A stretch of 64,000 bases of DNA, from NCBI RefSeq assembly GCF_003258835.1, contig NZ_NPEV01000010.1:53495-117494 (forward strand). Direction: 5' to 3'. This stretch comes from Rhodobium orientis. GTDB lineage: Bacteria > Pseudomonadota > Alphaproteobacteria > Rhizobiales > Rhodobiaceae. Position numbers and translations under genes: made by a program. Shown in pieces: positions 9,203 to 17,610 of the stretch. How positions within the stretch are numbered: the first letter of the stretch is position 1; each line of letters begins with the position of its first letter. The notes under the pieces are model-generated. The model was not told the origin of the DNA and made no database searches. It saw nothing but the letters and a program-made list of their open reading frames with translations.

Positions 9203-9216
9203 TTGAGAATCGTCAA
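9203..9216 (+). promoter_or_regulatory. FNR-type box upstream of the 12-heme cytochrome
   Basis: TTGAGAATCGTCAA is a TTGA-N6-TCAA palindrome, the half-site pattern read by FNR/FixK proteins. It lies 122 bases before the GTG start of the cytochrome gene. A second inverted repeat, CCTGAC-CCAC-GTCAGG (9219-9234), follows immediately and may be a second operator. The FNR-like regulator at 2598 carries the recognition residues expected for this site. Confidence 0.65.
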
Positions 9217-9337
9217 TTCCTGACCCACGTCAGGGTCGTTTGCGCGAACCCTCTCTAGCCTTTCCTTCCGTGGAATCGGCTCTTTGCACGCCTCCGCTCA
9301 TATGCAGGCGCGCGAACTCCGGCATGGAGGGAAAGAC

Positions 9338-11734
9338 GTGATACGCAAACTTGCGCTTCTTTGTGTCTTGACGGCGATGATGGCGGGGCCCGCCCTTGCC
9401 GCCGACGAGGCACCGGCTGAAAAGCCGAAATTCGAGACGGTGTCGGCCGAGCTCGCCAAGGACAAGGGCTGCCAGTCCTGCCATGAGGGCATCGAGCGGT
9501 TCTCCGAGGGTGACATGATGGAGACCATCGAGGCGACCGGCGTCGACTATGGCGATCCGGGCGGCTGCGTCGTCTGCCATGGCGGCGATCCGGCGGCGAC
9601 GACCAAGAAGGCGGCCCATACAGGCGCCCCCGCGGAACTCACCGAAGCCGGCGGCCCGCACATGTTCTATCCCGATCCGGGCGCGCTCTGGGGCGCCTCG
9701 GAGCGCGCCTGCGGCCAGTGCCACGGCGACTATTCGGAGCGCCTCTCCAAGGCCCTGATGAACACCGAGGCCGGCAAGCTGCAGGGCAATTTGTGGTCCT
9801 GGTCGGTGCAGAAGGACCACAAGGTGGTCTGGGCCAACTACAACCTGAAGGACGAGGATGGCAAGACTCCGGTGGTCGGCACCGACGTCTACAAGGAGTA
9901 CATGACCAAGTTCGCCACGGACCATCCGGACCAGATGCCGAGCGAGGTCGAGCAGGTGCCGGACGTCGACGTCGACGCCATCTCCAAGCATCCGGAAATG
10001 GCCGGCATCACCTATTCGCGCCAGCAGTGCCAGCGCTGCCATGTCGGCGTCACCGGCCGCGAGAAGCGCGGCGATTTCCGCGGCTCCGGCTGCTCGTCCT
10101 GCCACGTGCCCTATTCCAATGACGGATTCTACGAGGGCAAGGACCCGACGATCGCCAAGGACCAGCCGGGCAAGCTGCTGATCCACAAGATGCAGGCGAC
10201 CCGCAAGACCAAGGTCAAGCACGCCAATGTGGAATATTCCGGCATCCCGTCGGAAAGCTGCAACTCGTGCCACAACCGGGGCAAGCGCATCGGCGTCAGC
10301 TACCAGGGCATCATGGAGTTCCCCTACGGCTCTCCCTATGACGCCAAGGGCGGCAAGCAGCCGAAGCTGCACACCAAGAACTACCTGTTCATCAAGGACG
10401 ACCTGCACCACCAGATCGAGAGCCGGCCGGGCAACCCGAAGGGCGGGCTGCTGTGCCAGGACTGCCATACGTCCATCGACATGCATGGCGACGGCAATTT
10501 GCCGGGCACGACCCTCGCCCAGGTCGAGATCGAGTGCGAGGACTGCCACGGCACGGTGTCGAAATATCCCTGGGAGCTGCCCGTCGGCTACGGCGAGGAG
10601 CATAACAAGGATGTCGGCGACAAGGGCCGCGGCCTCACCGAAGACCTGCCGGACTTCATGTACAACGCCACAGTCTACGAGCCCGAGGACGGTTATCTGT
10701 TGACTGCCCGCGGCAACCCGTTCGGCAACGTCGTCAAGAGCGGCAAGAAGGTGATCCTGCATTCCGCATCCGGCCTCGACTTCGAGATCCCGGTGCTGAA
10801 GCAGATCGCCACCGACAACACCTGGAAGAACCTGAAAGCCCAGGTCGCCATGATGAATGTCGGCAAGCACATGGAATCGATGGAATGCTATGCCTGCCAT
10901 GCGGACTGGGCCCCCCAGTGCTATGGCTGCCATATCACCGTCGACTATTCGGAAGGAAAGACCGACGTCGACTGGATCCACAACGCCAATTCGCGTGAGG
11001 AGAACGGCCTGACCGAGGACAACAAGCTCGGCACCAACGGCCTGAAGTCGGCCGGCAAGGTGTCCGAGACCCGCTCCTACCTGCGTTGGGAAGAGCCGAT
11101 CCTCGGCATCAATGGCGAAGGTCGCGTCAGCCCGCTGATGCCCGGCTGCCAGGTCATCACCACGGTGATCGACAAGGACGGCAACACGGTGGCCGAGAAC
11201 GAGATCTGGATGACGCCGGATGCCGGCGGCACCAAGGGTCTCGACCACGCCGCCGTGCAGCCACACACCGCCGGACGCAAGGCCCGCGACTGCGAAAGCT
11301 GCCACAACAACCCGAAGACGCTCGGGTACGGCATCCAGGACGGCCGCTACCTGAAGGGTTACGACAAGGGCTTCACCGTCGATCTGGAAACGGCGCTCGG
11401 CGAGATCATCCCGGAAAAGACCCAGATGCAGTCGCAGCCGATACCGAAGCTCGACCACGACCTGTCGCAGATCGTGACGCGCGACGGCAAGCAACTGGTG
11501 ACGATCGGCTCGCACTGGCCGCTGACCGGCCCGCTGCCCCAGGAGATGCGCAACAAGATGGAGCGCACCGGCCTGTGCATGGGCTGTCACCAGAACATGA
11601 CCAATGAGGAGATGTGGTCGAAGGTCAACTCGCCGACCTTCGTCAACAACGACCAGCATCAGGCGGTCATGAACGCGGCGCTGCAGGCCTATGCCGAGAA
11701 GAAGGCCGCCGAGAAGGAGGCCGGCACCAAATAG
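9338..11734 (+). CDS. Periplasmic 12-heme c-type cytochrome
   Basis: A 798-residue secreted protein with twelve CxxCH heme-attachment motifs, the first at Cys45 and the last near Cys747: CQSCH, CVVCH, CGQCH, CQRCH, CSSCH, CNSCH, CQDCH, CEDCH, CYACH, CYGCH, CESCH, CMGCH. The signal peptide ends near ALA-ADEAP. There is no C-terminal anchor and no CxxCK or long-spaced heme motif, so it is a soluble multiheme electron carrier or reductase. A segment of about 110 residues between hemes 10 and 11 lacks hemes and has a lone Cys (MPGCQV), possibly a separate domain. GTG 9338 is chosen because GGAGGGA precedes it and gives a clean signal peptide; an upstream ATG at 9302 does not. It does not match octaheme hydroxylamine oxidoreductase in length or heme number. 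Nearby ccm genes and an FNR box suggest low-oxygen respiration; the substrate is unknown. Confidence 0.88.
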   Translation: MIRKLALLCVLTAMMAGPALAADEAPAEKPKFETVSAELAKDKGCQSCHEGIERFSEGDMMETIEATGVDYGDPGGCVVCHGGDPAATTKKAAHTGAPAELTEAGGPHMFYPDPGALWGASERACGQCHGDYSERLSKALMNTEAGKLQGNLWSWSVQKDHKVVWANYNLKDEDGKTPVVGTDVYKEYMTKFATDHPDQMPSEVEQVPDVDVDAISKHPEMAGITYSRQQCQRCHVGVTGREKRGDFRGSGCSSCHVPYSNDGFYEGKDPTIAKDQPGKLLIHKMQATRKTKVKHANVEYSGIPSESCNSCHNRGKRIGVSYQGIMEFPYGSPYDAKGGKQPKLHTKNYLFIKDDLHHQIESRPGNPKGGLLCQDCHTSIDMHGDGNLPGTTLAQVEIECEDCHGTVSKYPWELPVGYGEEHNKDVGDKGRGLTEDLPDFMYNATVYEPEDGYLLTARGNPFGNVVKSGKKVILHSASGLDFEIPVLKQIATDNTWKNLKAQVAMMNVGKHMESMECYACHADWAPQCYGCHITVDYSEGKTDVDWIHNANSREENGLTEDNKLGTNGLKSAGKVSETRSYLRWEEPILGINGEGRVSPLMPGCQVITTVIDKDGNTVAENEIWMTPDAGGTKGLDHAAVQPHTAGRKARDCESCHNNPKTLGYGIQDGRYLKGYDKGFTVDLETALGEIIPEKTQMQSQPIPKLDHDLSQIVTRDGKQLVTIGSHWPLTGPLPQEMRNKMERTGLCMGCHQNMTNEEMWSKVNSPTFVNNDQHQAVMNAALQAYAEKKAAEKEAGTK

Positions 11735-11755
11735 GCCGGCCACGACGCACCGCAG

Positions 11756-11802
11756 CCGGGGCATCCTCTTCCCCCAGATCCTCTCATGGGAGGATGCCCC
11801 GG
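11756..11802 (+). other. Perfect 13-bp stem-loop between cytochrome and Rap1a-like gene
   Basis: CCGGGGCATCCTC (11756-11768) pairs perfectly with GAGGATGCCCCGG (11790-11802) around a 21-base loop. No T-run follows, so it is more likely an mRNA-stabilising or processing hairpin, or a factor-dependent terminator, than an intrinsic terminator. It lies 22 bases after the cytochrome stop and 81 before the next start. Confidence 0.65.
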
Positions 11803-11882
11803 CCCCGTCATTCCGGTGCCCCGCGCGCGACCGCCTGAAACGGCATCCCCGGGGCGACAACCGAGGAAGGGAGGACATCCCG

Positions 11883-12305
11883 ATGGTCCCCATTCGAACC
11901 TTGATCCTGGCCGCCGCCGCCGGTCTGTGTCTGGCCGGTGCGGCCGCCGCCCAGGACAACGGCAAGGAAGACGACGGCAAGGCCGGCCTGCCCTATTCGG
12001 CCGGCGGATTGCTCGCGCCCTGCATGGAAGCAGACAACGACGCCCGCTGGGGCAGCTACGCCGAAACCGAGTGCGAGCAGTACATCTCCGGCTTCGTCGA
12101 TGCCCTTGAGCTCGCCGGCATGACCGGTCCGGGCCACGACATCTGCCTGCCGGAACTGAACCTGCCGGACGAGATCCGCTGGGCCTTCATGCGCTACGTC
12201 AACGAGGACTACGACCGCCGCCATCTGCCGGCCGGCGCCGTCCTGCTCGATACGCTGAAGGCAAAGTTCTCCTGCACGGCGAAAGACAGCGGCGAGGCTC
12301 AATAG
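11883..12305 (+). CDS. Periplasmic Rap1a/Tai-like protein
   Basis: A 140-residue protein with a signal peptide (cleavage near AAAAQ) and a compact domain resembling the Rap1a/Tai immunity fold: a leader GGLLAPCMEADN, then CEQYISGFVDALE, ICLPE and a terminal RRHLPAGAVLLDTLKAKFSC. Four cysteines sit at the usual disulfide positions. Rap1a proteins were first described as immunity proteins against type VI amidase effectors, but many relatives stand alone, as here, with no secretion-system gene near. ATG 11883 has an excellent AGGAAGGGAGGA site. It is co-directional with the 12-heme cytochrome and may be co-transcribed through the intervening hairpin. A chaperone or accessory role for the cytochrome is possible but unsupported. 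Confidence 0.7.
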   Translation: MVPIRTLILAAAAGLCLAGAAAAQDNGKEDDGKAGLPYSAGGLLAPCMEADNDARWGSYAETECEQYISGFVDALELAGMTGPGHDICLPELNLPDEIRWAFMRYVNEDYDRRHLPAGAVLLDTLKAKFSCTAKDSGEAQ

Positions 12306-12360
12306 CCGCGTCGCAAAGGGCCGGAACCGGCCCCGCCGTTCGCTGGCAAACCCCGATCGC

Positions 12361-12392
12361 GGGTCGCCCCCTGGGGCGGCCCGCTCTTTTTT
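12361..12392 (+). terminator. Intrinsic terminator after the cytochrome/Rap1a unit
   Basis: GGGTCGCCCC and GGGGCGGCCC form a ten-pair stem (one G-U pair) with a CT loop, followed by GCTCTTTTTT. It lies 56 bases after the Rap1a-like stop and just before the convergent aldo/keto reductase stop. Confidence 0.85.
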
Positions 12393-12401
12393 CGGGCTCC
12401 G

Positions 12402-13289
12402 TCATTGCATCCCGGCGATGCCGTTCAGCCGCTTCATGTGCGCGTCGCTCAATGTCAGCGCGGCGGCGCCGATGTTTTCGCTCAGATGCGCGCGCCGCGA
12501 GGTGCCGGGAATAAGCAGGATGTTGGGGCTGCGCCGCAGCAACCAGGCGAGCGCCACGTTCTGCGGCGTCTCAGCCATCTCGCGGGCGACGTCGTTGAGC
12601 TCGTCGGTCTGCAAGGGCGAAAAGCCGCCGAGCGGGAAGAACGGGACATAGGCGATGCCGTCCCGCGCCAGGGCATCGATCAGGTCATCGTCGGAACGGT
12701 GCACGAGATTGTACTGGTTCTGGACGCAGACGATGTCGCAGATACCCCGGCCCTCGCGGATCTGCGTTTCGGTCACGTTACTGAGCCCGATGTGACGGAC
12801 GAGGCCTTTTTCCTGCAGGCCCGCAAGAGCCGTCAGCGGTTCGGCGATCGAGCCCTCCGCCGGTCCGTGCGTGTCGAACATGATCCTCAGATTGACCACG
12901 TCGAGGATATCGAGCCCGAGATTGCGCAGGTTGTCCTCCACCGCGCGTTCAAGCTCCGACGGCGCGAAGGCCGGCAGCCAGGATCCGTCGTCGCCGCGCC
13001 GCGCCCCGATCTTGGTGACGATGACGAGGTCGTCCGGATAGGGATGAAGCGCCTCGCGGATCAGCCGGTTGGTGACGTGGGGTCCGTAGAAATCGCTGGT
13101 GTCGATATGGTCGATGCCGAGTTCGACAGCCTCGCGCAGAACGGCGCGCGCCTCGTCGGGATCCCTCGGTTCGCCGAAGACCTGCGGGCCGGCGAGTTGC
13201 ATGGCGCCATAGCCCATGCGGTTGACGGTGATGTCGGTGCCGGCAAGGGTAAAGCGTCCAGCGGCCGCTGCGGGGGAATGATCGGTCAT
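12402..13289 (-). CDS. Aldo/keto reductase family oxidoreductase
   Basis: A 295-residue cytosolic TIM-barrel oxidoreductase likely to use NADPH to reduce carbonyls. The catalytic Asp and Tyr are in DTSDFYGP and the Lys in IVTKIG. The fourth tetrad position, normally His, falls in DVVNLRIM and appears to be Arg, as in some bacterial subgroups. A nucleotide-binding loop near LIPGTSRRAHLSEN is present. ATG 13289 has GAAGGAG upstream. It is divergent from a LysR gene with 83 bases between them, so that regulator probably controls it. Substrate unknown. Confidence 0.88.
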   Translation of the reverse strand: MTDHSPAAAAGRFTLAGTDITVNRMGYGAMQLAGPQVFGEPRDPDEARAVLREAVELGIDHIDTSDFYGPHVTNRLIREALHPYPDDLVIVTKIGARRGDDGSWLPAFAPSELERAVEDNLRNLGLDILDVVNLRIMFDTHGPAEGSIAEPLTALAGLQEKGLVRHIGLSNVTETQIREGRGICDIVCVQNQYNLVHRSDDDLIDALARDGIAYVPFFPLGGFSPLQTDELNDVAREMAETPQNVALAWLLRRSPNILLIPGTSRRAHLSENIGAAALTLSDAHMKRLNGIAGMQ

Positions 13290-13372
13290 GGGGGCTCCTT
13301 CTCTGGTCCCCCCTTAGATGTTTGATCGATCCGACATTGATAACCGGCACTTTGCCGAATAATTTGTTCGCC

Positions 13373-14290
13373 ATGCCGAACAATAGTCCCTTTCCCCCGA
13401 TGGACGACCTCGCCGTCTTCCTCGCCGTGCGCCGGGCGGGCGGCTTTCGCGTTGCGGCGCGGTGGTTGCACGTGTCGCCGTCAACGGTGAGTGAGACGGT
13501 GTCGCGGCTCGAGGCACGTCTCGGCGTGCCGCTCTTCACGCGAACCACCCGAAGCGTGCAACTCACCGACGCCGGACGTGCCCTGGCCGAGCGGATCGAA
13601 CCGGTGATGTCGGAAGCCCGTGCGGCGCTGGACGCGGCCGCGAGCTCGACGGGCGAGGTGCGTGGCCGCCTCAAGCTGAACGTGCCCGGCGCGGTGATGG
13701 TCGACATCCTGCCGCCGCTGCTCGACGGCTTTCTCGTCCGCCATCCCGAGGTCCAGGTCGAGGTCATGGTCGACGACCGCCTCGTCGACATCACCGCGGT
13801 CGGCTGCGACGCCGGCATTCGCTACGACGAGCACCTGGCCCAGGACATGATCGCCGTGCCGATCGGCCCGCGGACCCAGTGGGCTGCGCTGGCCGCGGCG
13901 CCCGGTTATCTGGAACGGCGCGGCACGCCCCGGCACCCGCGCGACCTGATGGACCACGACTGCATCCGCACCCGCTTTGCCAGCGGCGCGCTTGCCGAAT
14001 GGGAGTTCGAACGCGACGGCGAGGTGGTTTTCGTCGATCCTCCGGCACGGATCGTCATGGCCGCGGGTGGCGCAGCGGCGATGATCGACCTGGCAATCGC
14101 CGGGCACGGCCTGATCCATATCTTCCGCAACTGGCTGGAGCCGCACATGGAAAGCGGCGCGCTCGTTCCCGTCCTCGCCGACTGGTGGCAGGGCTTTGAC
14201 GGCCCGAAGCTCTATTTCTCCAGCCGCTTCATGCCGACGGCGCTGCGCGCGTTCATCGACTTCATCGCAGAAAAACGCGGCCAGGCGTGA
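13373..14290 (+). CDS. LysR-family transcriptional regulator
   Basis: A 305-residue LysR protein with an N-terminal winged helix-turn-helix (about 10-70; AARWLHVSPSTVSETVSRLE) and a C-terminal effector-binding domain. It is divergent from the aldo/keto reductase gene, the common arrangement for LysR control of one neighbour. The start is uncertain: ATG 13373 and ATG 13400 are both possible and neither has a clear ribosome site; in-frame TTG 13322 is further upstream. No ATGAR-N5-YTCAT palindrome (the element found further on) was seen in this intergenic region, so this regulator probably reads a different site. Confidence 0.88.
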   Translation: MPNNSPFPPMDDLAVFLAVRRAGGFRVAARWLHVSPSTVSETVSRLEARLGVPLFTRTTRSVQLTDAGRALAERIEPVMSEARAALDAAASSTGEVRGRLKLNVPGAVMVDILPPLLDGFLVRHPEVQVEVMVDDRLVDITAVGCDAGIRYDEHLAQDMIAVPIGPRTQWAALAAAPGYLERRGTPRHPRDLMDHDCIRTRFASGALAEWEFERDGEVVFVDPPARIVMAAGGAAAMIDLAIAGHGLIHIFRNWLEPHMESGALVPVLADWWQGFDGPKLYFSSRFMPTALRAFIDFIAEKRGQA

Positions 14291-14365
14291 CGGCCGACGC
14301 GAAAAAGTCGGGCGCCGCTCCCAGGCGTGCTTGCCGGGAAGGGACGCCGCGTTTCCCCCACCGGT

Positions 14366-15736
14366 TCAGGACGCTCTGGCGTCGGCCTCGGCGCCGGAGA
14401 GCCGAACCATCGCCACGGCGCCGAGAACGCCCAGGGCCGAGGTGACGACGACCGCTTCGTGCCAGCCGGTGAAGAGGCCCTTACCGTCAGTCCCGGCGAT
14501 CAGGATGGAAATCAGCGCAATGCCGATGGCCGATCCGAGATAGCGCGCCGTGTTGTTGGCGGCCGAGCCCATGGCGGCGCGTTCGGCCGGCACGGTCTCG
14601 ACGGCGGCATGGCCGAGCGAGGCGTTGAGGATGCCGTTCGAGACGCCGGCAACGAAGAGGCCCGGCAGCACGACCGCCCAGCCCGATCCGCGCTCGGCAA
14701 GGATGAGCAGGAGCTGGCCCGCCGCACAGCCGAGAATGCTGACGACGGTGAGGCTGCGGGCCGACAGCGTGTCGGGCAGATAGCGCGCGCCGAGCGCGGA
14801 AAAGATCGTCACGGCCGACCAGGCCAGGAGTACGAAGGCGGCAACGAGCGGCTCGACCGCGTAGCCGCGCTCCAGAAGCGTCGGCACCATCGACATCAGC
14901 GCCAGCACCCCGGCGCCGGAGGCAAAGGCGGCGACGGTCGCGCCGGTGAAGTCGCTGCGCCGGAACAGGTCGAGGCGCAGGATCGGATTGGCGACGCGGC
15001 GCTCGACCCTGAGGAAGAGCGCAATGAGCACGGCGCCGCCGACAACCAGGCAGATGACCGGAACGGTGAGGCCGAACCGCACCTCGATCAGCGCCGCCAG
15101 CAAGGCGGAAAGGCCGGTCATCAAGAGGACGCTACCGGCGATATCGACGCGCTCGTCCGCCCTCGGGCTTTCCGGCAGCATGGAGACCGCCCGGATGGCA
15201 AGCGCCGCGCAGATTGCGGCAATCACCCAGTGGAGGGTCTGCCAGCCGGCAATGCCCATCATCACGGAGGCAAGGATCGGACCTATGGCAACGCCCGCGC
15301 CGATCGCGGCGGCCCAGACGCCGGCTGCATGCCGCCGTGCCTCGCCGCTATAGACCTGGCCTAGGAGGCCGAGCCCGCAGGCCATCACGCCGGCCGTGCC
15401 GAGGCCCTGCGCGATCCGCGCGCCGATGAGGATCGCCGCTTCCGGCGCAAGGGCCGCGACCACCGAGGCGACGGCCGTCAGCCAGATGCCGCCGACGAAG
15501 GTGCGCCTGCGGCCGAGCGTGTCGCCGAGGGCGCCGGCAGTGAGCAATCCCGCCGCGGCGCCGAGCGGCGTACCGCTCATCACCCAGGCCTGCAGTCCGG
15601 ACGACATGTCGAAGGTCGCCGTCATCGCCTCCAGTGTCGTCAGCGGGGCGGTAAAGACGACGAGCGCCAGCAGCGTGGCGAGCGCCACGATCACCAGCGG
15701 TCCGTTCGAGGGGCGGTCGTTGCCGGAAGAATGCAT
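14366..15736 (-). CDS. MFS transporter, drug-efflux type
   Basis: A 456-residue protein with about 12-14 hydrophobic segments and major-facilitator motifs: GALGDTLGRRR (motif A) and a motif-C-like AIGAGVAIGPILA. It resembles proton-coupled exporters of the DHA2 type but is on the short side. It is followed 33 bases before its start, on the same strand, by the RibD-like gene, so the two are probably an operon. The substrate cannot be read from sequence. Confidence 0.87.
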   Translation of the reverse strand: MHSSGNDRPSNGPLVIVALATLLALVVFTAPLTTLEAMTATFDMSSGLQAWVMSGTPLGAAAGLLTAGALGDTLGRRRTFVGGIWLTAVASVVAALAPEAAILIGARIAQGLGTAGVMACGLGLLGQVYSGEARRHAAGVWAAAIGAGVAIGPILASVMMGIAGWQTLHWVIAAICAALAIRAVSMLPESPRADERVDIAGSVLLMTGLSALLAALIEVRFGLTVPVICLVVGGAVLIALFLRVERRVANPILRLDLFRRSDFTGATVAAFASGAGVLALMSMVPTLLERGYAVEPLVAAFVLLAWSAVTIFSALGARYLPDTLSARSLTVVSILGCAAGQLLLILAERGSGWAVVLPGLFVAGVSNGILNASLGHAAVETVPAERAAMGSAANNTARYLGSAIGIALISILIAGTDGKGLFTGWHEAVVVTSALGVLGAVAMVRLSGAEADARAS

Positions 15737-15769
15737 CTATCGGTCCTTGTTGGGAAAGCGCCGCACCAA

Positions 15770-16450
15770 TCAGGCGCGCTTGACGCGGTGGCGCAGCCAG
15801 ACGGTGCCGTCGTCGAGGTCTTCGGCCGAAATGAAATCGAGATGCAGCGCCTTGGCGTCGGCCTTGGTATCGTAGATCGCCGGGACGTCGCTCTTGCCGT
15901 CGATCACCGGCAGGATGAGCGTGCTGGTCTCGTCGATGAGGTCCGCCGCAAGGAAGGCGCCGTTGAGCTGTCCGCCGCCTTCCAGGAGCAGGCGCCTGGC
16001 GCCGAAGGCTTCCGCGATCCGCGGCAGCACGCCGGCGATGTCCTCGCCGTCGGGTCCGGCGAAAAACACCGAGACACCGCGCGCGGCAAGATCGTCTGCG
16101 TGTTCGGCGGAGACCCGTTCGGACAGCACCAGGACGAGATGGTCGCCGTCGACCTCGCCGCTTTCGGGACGCAGGCGTCCCCGCCGGTCGAAGCAGATGC
16201 CGATGGCACGGCCCTTGGCGTTGGCGACGATGTCCGCGCGCGGCTGCGCCTCGGGCATCGTCGAGCACGGTCCGGTGGCGATGTAGTGTTCCATGGTCTT
16301 GCGGCCGACGATCCAACCGTCGGCGCCGAAACGCTCCGCAACGCCGTCGTAGAGGCTCGCGAGGCTCTCCTGGCAAACCGGCCAGCGGTCCGGCAGCAGC
16401 CGTCCGTCCAGCGACGTGACCATGTGGCAGATGATTTCCGGTCTCGGCAT
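15770..16450 (-). CDS. RibD C-terminal/dihydrofolate-reductase-like protein
   Basis: A 226-residue cytosolic protein of the RibD C-terminal fold. Typical features are MVTSLDGRLLPDRW at the N-terminus, DGWIVGRKTMEHY, and a NADPH-binding RRLLLEGGGQLNGAFL. It probably reduces a pterin-, flavin-precursor- or related substrate with NADPH. There is no deaminase domain, so it is not full-length riboflavin RibD. ATG 16450 is chosen because the upstream extension is Arg/Ser-rich and unlike the family; its ribosome site is weak. The MFS gene follows. Confidence 0.85.
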   Translation of the reverse strand: MPRPEIICHMVTSLDGRLLPDRWPVCQESLASLYDGVAERFGADGWIVGRKTMEHYIATGPCSTMPEAQPRADIVANAKGRAIGICFDRRGRLRPESGEVDGDHLVLVLSERVSAEHADDLAARGVSVFFAGPDGEDIAGVLPRIAEAFGARRLLLEGGGQLNGAFLAADLIDETSTLILPVIDGKSDVPAIYDTKADAKALHLDFISAEDLDDGTVWLRHRVKRA

Positions 16451-16563
16451 GTGGATGCTCGTTGGTTCGATGGGTCGCTCGCGCCGCCGGCAGGGGCGCC
16501 GCGATAGGCGTGACATAGAGCGGCGGCGCGGAGAGCGGAATGGGCCCGTGGTCGCTGGCACTG

Positions 16564-16578
16564 ATGAGGCCATCTCAT
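16564..16578. promoter_or_regulatory. LysR-type operator, site 1 (P460-like gene)
   Basis: ATGAG-GCCAT-CTCAT is an interrupted palindrome of the T-N11-A type bound by LysR proteins. It is one of seven such sites between 16.5 and 24.3 kb, and lies 122 bases before the P460-like start. Confidence 0.6.
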
Positions 16579-16606
16579 GAATGGGCCGGACCGGTTCGGG
16601 TTATTG

Positions 16607-16621
16607 ATGAGCAACGCTCAT
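16607..16621. promoter_or_regulatory. LysR-type operator, site 2 (P460-like gene)
   Basis: ATGAG-CAACG-CTCAT, with a perfect six-base arm (ATGAGC/GCTCAT), lies 28 bases after site 1 and 79 before the P460-like start. The paired arrangement resembles the recognition and activation sites of LysR-controlled promoters. Confidence 0.65.
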
Positions 16622-16699
16622 CTCCGGCTTCGCCAATGACCCGATAATCCTTGCGCGCATCAGCGGGTAGTCTTGGGCCTCGATCCTGAGGAGACAGCC

Positions 16700-17140
16700 A
16701 TGACTTTCAGAAAAGCCCTCATCGTCCTTGCCGGCATCGTCTTTGCCATGCCGGTTCTTGCCCAGATGCACAATGACGAGGTCGCGCTCCCGGACGGCTA
16801 CCGCGACGGCGTCCACTACACGACGTTCCGGCGCGGCGGCATCACCGAGGAGATCTACACCTCTGCGGAGGCCGTTGCCGCGGCGCGGGCGGGAAGGCCG
16901 TTTGCCGAGGGGACGGTGATCACCATGGACGATTTCCGGGGCGGCAAGCTGACCCGCATCCTGGTCATGGAAAAACGGGCCGAATGGGCCGACCGGTCGG
17001 CGTCCGGAAGCTGGATGTACCGGGAATTCGCGCCCGACGGGACGCCGAATGCGGCCGAGGACGGCAAGCGCTGCGAATCCTGTCACGCATCGGAAGCGGC
17101 GAACGATTACGTCTTCACCCGCGACCGGATGATGGACTGA
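16700..17140 (+). CDS. Cytochrome P460-like monoheme protein
   Basis: A 146-residue secreted protein with a signal peptide ending near VLA-QMHND and one CxxCH motif (CESCH, Cys125) near the C-terminus. The body (LPDGYRDGVHYTTFRRGG, EGTVITMDDFRGG, REFAPDGTPN) fits the cytochrome P460 family, which includes hydroxylamine-oxidising and NO-related cytochromes. A cross-linking Lys cannot be assigned by eye, so activity is uncertain and it may be only a c-type cytochrome of that fold. ATG 16700 has GAGGAG upstream. Two LysR-type palindromes lie upstream, tying it to the regulon further on. Heme attachment would use the Ccm system. Confidence 0.78.
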   Translation: MTFRKALIVLAGIVFAMPVLAQMHNDEVALPDGYRDGVHYTTFRRGGITEEIYTSAEAVAAARAGRPFAEGTVITMDDFRGGKLTRILVMEKRAEWADRSASGSWMYREFAPDGTPNAAEDGKRCESCHASEAANDYVFTRDRMMD

Positions 17141-17141
17141 G

Positions 17142-17165
17142 CGCCGGGCGGCGGCCCGCCCGGCG
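17142..17165. terminator. GC hairpin between convergent genes
   Basis: CGCCGGGCGG (17142-17151) pairs perfectly with CCGCCCGGCG (17156-17165). It lies directly after the P460-like stop and 29 bases from the convergent cupin stop. No long T-run is present, so termination is plausible but not certain. Confidence 0.5.
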
Positions 17166-17193
17166 TCTCATGGTCGGGGTCTGCCCTTGGGGG

Positions 17194-17589
17194 TCAGCCG
17201 TTGTAGTCCTCGTCGCTGACCTTCTCCATCCAGGTGACGGGGCTGCCGTCGATGCTTTCCTGGATGGCGATGTGGCTCATCGCGGTCTCCGGGGCCGCGC
17301 CGTGCCAGTGCTTTTCGCCGGCCGGGAACCAGACCACGTCGCCCTGGCGGATTTCCTCCACCGGGCCGCCGAGGCGCTGGACGCGGCCGCGCCCGAAGGT
17401 AACGATCAGCGTCTGTCCTGCCGGATGGGTGTGCCAGGCCGTCCGGGCGCCGGGCTCGAAGGTCACCAGCGCGCAGCTCGTGCGCCCCGGCTCCTCGGCG
17501 GCAAACAGCGGATCGATCCGCGCCGTTCCGGAGAAATAGTCGTCCGGGCCTGGGTTGGAAGGATTGCTTCCTGATCTGACAATTTTCAT
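17194..17589 (-). CDS. Cytosolic cupin-domain protein
   Basis: A 131-residue single-cupin protein with metal-ligand motifs [13 protein letters not shown] (two His and a downstream position) and GEKHWHGA. It lacks a signal peptide. The same family occurs with a signal peptide at 20378. ATG 17589 has AAGGAGAG upstream. It is probably the last gene of a leftward unit with the F420/NADP-reductase-like and CMD-like genes, although a 100-base palindromic element separates it. Many such cupins act as small dioxygenases or isomerases; the substrate is unknown. Confidence 0.85.
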   Translation of the reverse strand: MKIVRSGSNPSNPGPDDYFSGTARIDPLFAAEEPGRTSCALVTFEPGARTAWHTHPAGQTLIVTFGRGRVQRLGGPVEEIRQGDVVWFPAGEKHWHGAAPETAMSHIAIQESIDGSPVTWMEKVSDEDYNG

Positions 17590-17610
17590 TTTCTCTCCTT
17601 TCCTGTGTGG

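Noticed and set aside
9338..11734. Hydroxylamine oxidoreductase
   Set aside because: That enzyme has eight hemes and a cross-linking Tyr; this has twelve hemes and a different length.
9230..11980. A 916-codon minus-strand frame over the 12-heme cytochrome
   Set aside because: Same reason: shadow of a real gene whose CxxCH motifs and signal peptide are clear on the plus strand.
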